Source of the DNA: a candidate division TA06 bacterium
GTDB taxonomy: Bacteria > Hydrothermota > DG-26 > E44-bin18 > JADFOU01
Reading direction: 5' to 3'
DNA: 8,537 nt
Assembly (NCBI GenBank): GCA_022562655.1
Contig: JADFOU010000075.1
Span: 1-8,537 of the forward strand
In this document: positions 5,742 to 8,537 of the stretch, piece by piece
Position numbering within the stretch: the first letter of the stretch is position 1
How the letters are laid out: every line of letters starts with the position of its first letter
The notes under the pieces: generated by a model
Told to the model about the DNA's origin: nothing
The model's database searches: none
The model's input: the letters and a program-made list of their open reading frames with translations, nothing else
Position numbers and translations under genes: made by a program

Positions 5742-6641
5742 CGGTCACGAAGACTTGGGGTACTCTTTGCCTTCTTTGCTTCTCTGACCGCAGCAATCAC
5801 CTTCATCATTGCCAAGCCGGTTCTTGCTGTCCTTGACCCTCTCACCTTTGGATTCCTCCAGTTTCTCTTCTCTTCCCTCTTCGCCTTCCTCTGGATCGTC
5901 TTCCGAAAAGAACTCCACCTGATCCGCACCCTTCGCCCGGGCCTTCTTCTCTATCTCCTCCTCCAGACCCTCCTCACCTTCATAGGGCTCTACACTCTCT
6001 GGGTAGGCATCTTTTTAATGGAGCCCACCAGTGCCTCCCTTCTCAGTCGCTTAGAGGTCCCTATCACCGTTCTCCTGGGTATCGTCTTCCTCGGTGACAG
6101 GTTTACCGGACGGGAAGCCCTGGGGGGGATCCTCATCTCCCTTGGCGTCATTATCTTAAAGTATCATGCACCCCCTTCCCTCTCTCAGGGATTCTGGTGG
6201 ATCGTCGCAAGTTCCATTTGCTTTGGACTCTTGGAGGTTCTCGCAAAGAAGAAGATCGAAGAAGTTCCCCCCACCCTTTTTCTTTTTGTCCGAAATCCCA
6301 TTGTGACCCTCCTTCTCGGAGGCTTTGGCTTCATCGGACTCTCCTTCGGACCAGAAACCTCTGGTTTTCTCGTCCTTCCCGAAAACCCAACCAAGTGGAT
6401 CCTCTTGACCGCCGCCACAGGCTTGACAGGATCCTTCCTCGCTCGAATCCTCTATCTATATAGCCTCGTCCATATCGAGGTCTCGAAAACTGCCATCATC
6501 AATCAAACCCAACCCCTCATCGTCGCAGTCCTTTCCCTCGTTTTTCTCACAATCTATCCCACGAGTCGAGATCTGGCTTCTGCCGTCCTGATCCTCGCAG
6601 GCTGTGGACTCCTGGTTCTCAGACGTCTCAACCGTCAGTAA
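5709..6641 (+). CDS. EamA/DMT-superfamily membrane transporter
   Basis: This 310-residue protein has the ten-helix layout of the drug/metabolite transporter superfamily as two EamA repeats, roughly residues 16-151 and 160-306. The first repeat ends with the typical pattern VPITVLLGIVFLGDRFTGREALGGILISLGV (118-147, each half recognisable). The second ends with TQPLIVAVLSLVFL and LILAGCGLLVL. Members move small metabolites or amino acids across the inner membrane; the substrate cannot be inferred. The first 15 residues (MAFPIRAIRPYRSRR) are unlike usual EamA starts and come from a palindromic repeat. No other start exists, because the frame is closed by the upstream gene's TAG six bases before the ATG. 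GGGAGG (5690-5695) is 13 bases away, far for a ribosome site. The gap to the upstream stop is 6 bases, so cotranscription is likely. Confidence 0.88.
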   Translation: MAFPIRAIRPYRSRRLGVLFAFFASLTAAITFIIAKPVLAVLDPLTFGFLQFLFSSLFAFLWIVFRKELHLIRTLRPGLLLYLLLQTLLTFIGLYTLWVGIFLMEPTSASLLSRLEVPITVLLGIVFLGDRFTGREALGGILISLGVIILKYHAPPSLSQGFWWIVASSICFGLLEVLAKKKIEEVPPTLFLFVRNPIVTLLLGGFGFIGLSFGPETSGFLVLPENPTKWILLTAATGLTGSFLARILYLYSLVHIEVSKTAIINQTQPLIVAVLSLVFLTIYPTSRDLASAVLILAGCGLLVLRRLNRQ

Positions 6642-6671
6642 AGAATTCCTCTCCTCTCTCAAAAGAACTTC

Positions 6672-6700
6672 TTGACAATTCATTCAAAATAGTTTCCAAT
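6672..6700 (+). promoter_or_regulatory. Possible promoter before the exonuclease remnant and second DUF1028 gene
   Basis: A perfect -35 TTGACA (6672-6677) is followed 17 bases later by TCCAAT (6695-6700), which matches the -10 consensus at four of six positions but lacks the important second A. It lies just before a strong ribosome site (AAAGGAGGAG, 6701-6710). A start so close to that site would leave little leader, which weakens the call. Confidence 0.3.
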
Positions 6701-6712
6701 AAAGGAGGAGTG

Positions 6713-6829
6713 ATGGGAATTGACCTCCAGAAACCCATAAAAGAGGTCCTTTTTGCAGCATTCGATGTGGAGACCACTGGTCTCCTTCCTCATTTGAGCG
6801 ATCGGATCTGCGAGGATTCACTCTATTGA
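6713..6829 (+). pseudogene. Remnant of a DnaQ-type 3'-5' exonuclease (Exo I motif only)
   Basis: A 38-codon frame with a strong Shine-Dalgarno site (AAAGGAGGAG, 6701-6710) starts MGIDLQKPIKEVLFAAFDVE and continues TTGLLPHLSDRICE. FDVETTGL is the Exo I motif (D-x-E-x-T-G) of the DEDD exonucleases, and a D-R-I-x-E segment is what follows it in DnaQ-like proteins. After that the homology stops: DSLY and a TGA. The same frame is then open to 6907 without recognisable motifs, and neither other frame restores the Exo II or III motifs. Normal domains are about 160-180 residues, so nearly all of the enzyme is gone. It could instead be a short peptide gene that kept its translation signals, but decay is likelier. 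Confidence 0.65.
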
Positions 6830-6920
6830 AGAGCCTACTGCCATCTTCGGAAGGAAGAACGAATCTTTCGTCTCGATTGGATTTTAGAGATGAAATTGGA
6901 GGATTAAAAAGGAGATTATT

Positions 6921-7904
6921 ATGGAAAACTCTGTTGGGCAGAGGGTTATTCTTCTGAGTCTCTTGATCATAATCCCTTTTCATGCACCTCAAACCCTCGC
7001 AGAAAAAATCCCTCAACCGATCCCCTCCACTTTCTCCATCGTCGCCATTGACCCGGAGAATGGGGATCTGGGGATAGCAGTCCAGTCGAAGTTTTTCGGG
7101 GTGGGGGTTGTTGTCCCCTGGGCAAAGGCAGGGGTGGGGGCTGTCGCCACCCAAGCCTTCGCCAACACGTCTTATGGTCCGAGAGGTCTTGCCCTTTTGG
7201 AGGAGGGTCTCTCCGCCGAAGAAGTTCTGAAGAAGTTGATAGATGAAGACGAGGGCCGGGACCAAAGACAGTTGGGAATCGTAGGCACCCGGGGAACCAT
7301 TTCCGCCTATACAGGCTCGAAATGTAATGAATGGGCGGGGGATCACCAGGGGAAGACCTACACCGCCCAGGGGAATATCCTCACCGGGGAGGAGGTCGTG
7401 AAAGCTATGGGGGAAGCATTTGAGGAAACAACGGGAGAACTTGCAGAACGCCTCGTGGTGCCCGGGGGAGATCGGAGGGGGAAGCAGTCAGCAGCCCTCC
7501 TGGTGGTCAGGAAACAGGGAGGCTATGGGGGCTTTGACGATCGATATATAGACCTCCGAGTGGATGACCACCCTGAGCCAATCCAGGAACTGATTCGTCT
7601 TTTGGGAATCAAACTCACCCAGAACCACATCTTCAAAGCCTCTGCCTATTCTCGGGAAAAAAAGTATGAAGAAGCAATAGAGGAAGTGAAATGGGCAGTG
7701 AAGAGCAATCCAGGAAATGGGAGTTATCATTATGACCTCGCCTGTTTCTACTCCCTTGCAGGGAAAAAGTCTATGGCTTTAAAATCCCTGGAAAAGGCTT
7801 TTGATCTCGACCCTCGTCTTCGCTCCTATTCCGAAACCGATTCAGATCTGGACAATGTCCGGGGGGAGAAGGGGTTCAAGAGATTGATGGAGGCAGGCAA
7901 ATGA
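6921..7904 (+). CDS. Exported DUF1028 protein with C-terminal TPR region (paralogue 2)
   Basis: This 327-residue protein is a paralogue of the product of 4641-5702, about half identical by eye over the DUF1028 domain (residues 37-230): TFSIVAID, VQSKFFGVG, VPWAKAGVGAVATQAF, AQGNIL, GGDRRGKQSAALL and YIDLRVDDHPEPI. A clear Sec signal peptide (R8, hydrophobic 9-20, likely cut after TLA27) leads to a periplasmic or extracellular product. Residues 235-300 hold about two TPR units, and the end (SDLDNVRGEKGFKRLM) has the pattern often capping TPR proteins. It lacks about seven residues where paralogue 1 reads LAALVAGQKA, having only VVP before GGDRRGKQ. AAAAAGGAG (6906-6914) sets the start. Its stop overlaps the next gene's ATG in ATGA, so the two are translationally coupled. 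Confidence 0.86.
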   Translation: MENSVGQRVILLSLLIIIPFHAPQTLAEKIPQPIPSTFSIVAIDPENGDLGIAVQSKFFGVGVVVPWAKAGVGAVATQAFANTSYGPRGLALLEEGLSAEEVLKKLIDEDEGRDQRQLGIVGTRGTISAYTGSKCNEWAGDHQGKTYTAQGNILTGEEVVKAMGEAFEETTGELAERLVVPGGDRRGKQSAALLVVRKQGGYGGFDDRYIDLRVDDHPEPIQELIRLLGIKLTQNHIFKASAYSREKKYEEAIEEVKWAVKSNPGNGSYHYDLACFYSLAGKKSMALKSLEKAFDLDPRLRSYSETDSDLDNVRGEKGFKRLMEAGK

Positions 7905-8452
7905 AGACGATTGAGGTCAGACGGCATACCCAAGCGGAGAAATGGGAAGATCTGACAGATGAAGGACGGTATATTGTGGGTGAAGTGGTGAAGAGGATGG
8001 AGAAAGACTACGACATTATCATCTCCAGCCCCAAGAAAAGAGCCCAACAGACCCTTCTGGCCTTAGGGTACAAGATCTTTGAGATTGACAAGACCTTTGG
8101 AACCCTTTCTGGTGAGGACCTAACTTACTACGAACAAAAGGTTCAAAAAGTGATGAAGGACGAAGCGCTCACACTCTTAGAGGCTTATCTCAAGATTCCA
8201 GAAACTCAAAAAATCCTTATGAATCATGGTTGGAAGTTTACAGAGGGATTAAGGCGAATTGCCGCCCGACTTCCGAAAAACGGGAAGGCTTTAATCGTCT
8301 CCCATGGAGGGAGTATTGAACCGGCAATTCTAACCATATTGGGTGGAGAGAGCCTGGATGCGATGGGGGGAGAGTTGGGATATTGCGAAGGAGCACGATT
8401 CATCTTTAATGAAAAAGACATCCTGAAGAAAGTAGAGGTTTTAAGATTGTAA
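7901..8452 (+). CDS. Histidine phosphatase (phosphoglycerate-mutase-like) superfamily protein
   Basis: This 183-residue cytosolic protein has the superfamily signature: RRHT with catalytic H9, LTDEG at 18-22, SSPKKRAQQT at 42-51 supplying R47, and IVSHGG with the second histidine H135. Such enzymes form a phosphohistidine on the first His and act on small phosphorylated molecules or proteins; the substrate is not predictable here. The usual RHG/RHGE is replaced by RRHTQ, which should keep the Arg-His pair but changes the residues after it. ATG 7901 overlaps the preceding stop in ATGA, and GGAGG (7889-7893) lies seven bases upstream, so it is translated together with the second DUF1028 gene. 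No terminator is visible after its stop before the window ends. Confidence 0.85.
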   Translation: MKTIEVRRHTQAEKWEDLTDEGRYIVGEVVKRMEKDYDIIISSPKKRAQQTLLALGYKIFEIDKTFGTLSGEDLTYYEQKVQKVMKDEALTLLEAYLKIPETQKILMNHGWKFTEGLRRIAARLPKNGKALIVSHGGSIEPAILTILGGESLDAMGGELGYCEGARFIFNEKDILKKVEVLRL

Positions 8453-8463
8453 GGAAAGATAAA

Positions 8464-8500
8464 TCCAAATTTCAAATATCAACAATTCCAAAATTGCAAC
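8464..8500. repeat. TC(C)AAA word repeat
   Basis: TCCAAATT (8464), TCAAATA (8472), TCAACAAT (8479) and TCCAAAATT (8487) are related AT-rich words spaced 7-8 bases apart in the spacer after the phosphatase gene. No coding frame or promoter is apparent. Confidence 0.5.
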
Positions 8501-8514
8501 CACAAGCCTGTCCT

Positions 8515-8537
8515 GCCTGCCTGACCAGTAGGCAGGC
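8515..8537. repeat. Palindrome with 8-base arms at window end
   Basis: GCCTGCCT (8515-8522) and AGGCAGGC (8530-8537) are perfect inverse arms around the 7-base loop GACCAGT. GTAG occurs at 8528-8531. The ten bases 8527-8536 are the exact inverse of CCTGCCTACT at 1203-1212, so the word family recurs in the window. No T tract is visible because the sequence ends here. Confidence 0.6.

Noticed and set aside
7098..7140. G-run cluster as a G-quadruplex
   Set aside because: Five G tracts of three or more occur, but they encode the conserved GVG...AGVGA glycine and valine codons of DUF1028 and are unevenly spaced, so codon content explains them.
6684..7346. Long minus-strand frame (220 codons)
   Set aside because: It is antisense to the exonuclease remnant and second DUF1028 gene. 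Its translation is a Pro/Gly/Arg-rich shadow with no domain.

Overview
The window looks like a chromosomal segment of a bacterium. Most genes have clear Shine-Dalgarno sites (for example AAGGAGGG at 3204), sigma70-type boxes occur in two or three spacers, and two proteins carry Sec-type N-termini. Base composition is moderate. No gene fixes the phylum. The mix of a CTP-dependent lipid kinase relative, secreted DUF1028-TPR proteins, and spacers built from palindromes and short repeated words suggests a poorly characterised environmental lineage, but that is an impression and not a taxonomic call.

Layout. Positions 1-953 are read on the minus strand: a TIM-barrel metal-dependent hydrolase (108-953), then the first 22 codons of a probable SAM methyltransferase running off the left edge (1-67). 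A gene-free divergent spacer (957-1275) holds palindromes and CAGT words. Everything to the right is on the plus strand: an integral-membrane SEC59/DGK1/VTE5-type lipid kinase (1276-1845), a solitary RecB/Cas4-like nuclease with four cluster-type cysteines (2120-3130), a membrane-anchored protein of unknown function (3216-4601), a DUF1028-TPR protein (4641-5702), an EamA/DMT transporter (5709-6641), a 38-codon remnant of a DnaQ-type exonuclease (6713-6829), a second DUF1028-TPR protein (6921-7904) and a histidine-phosphatase-superfamily protein (7901-8452).

How the genes relate. The tightest unit is 4641-8452. Two paralogous, apparently exported DUF1028-TPR proteins flank a transporter, and the second overlaps a phosphatase-like gene by ATGA. 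This suggests duplication of a DUF1028 gene and a shared but unknown cell-envelope or metabolite role. The nuclease and lipid kinase show no functional link to it.

The most unusual signal is in the DNA between genes. Three palindromic elements begin with or contain GTAG, as RAYT-mobilised REP elements do. One of them, at 5699-5741, supplies both the stop codon of the first DUF1028 gene and the start codon and first residues of the transporter. Several spacers are also made of short words repeated every 6 to 8 bases (CAGT, TAGAC, TAATTG, TCCAAA), with a different word in each spacer. No CRISPR array, tRNA, rRNA or intact transposase is visible.
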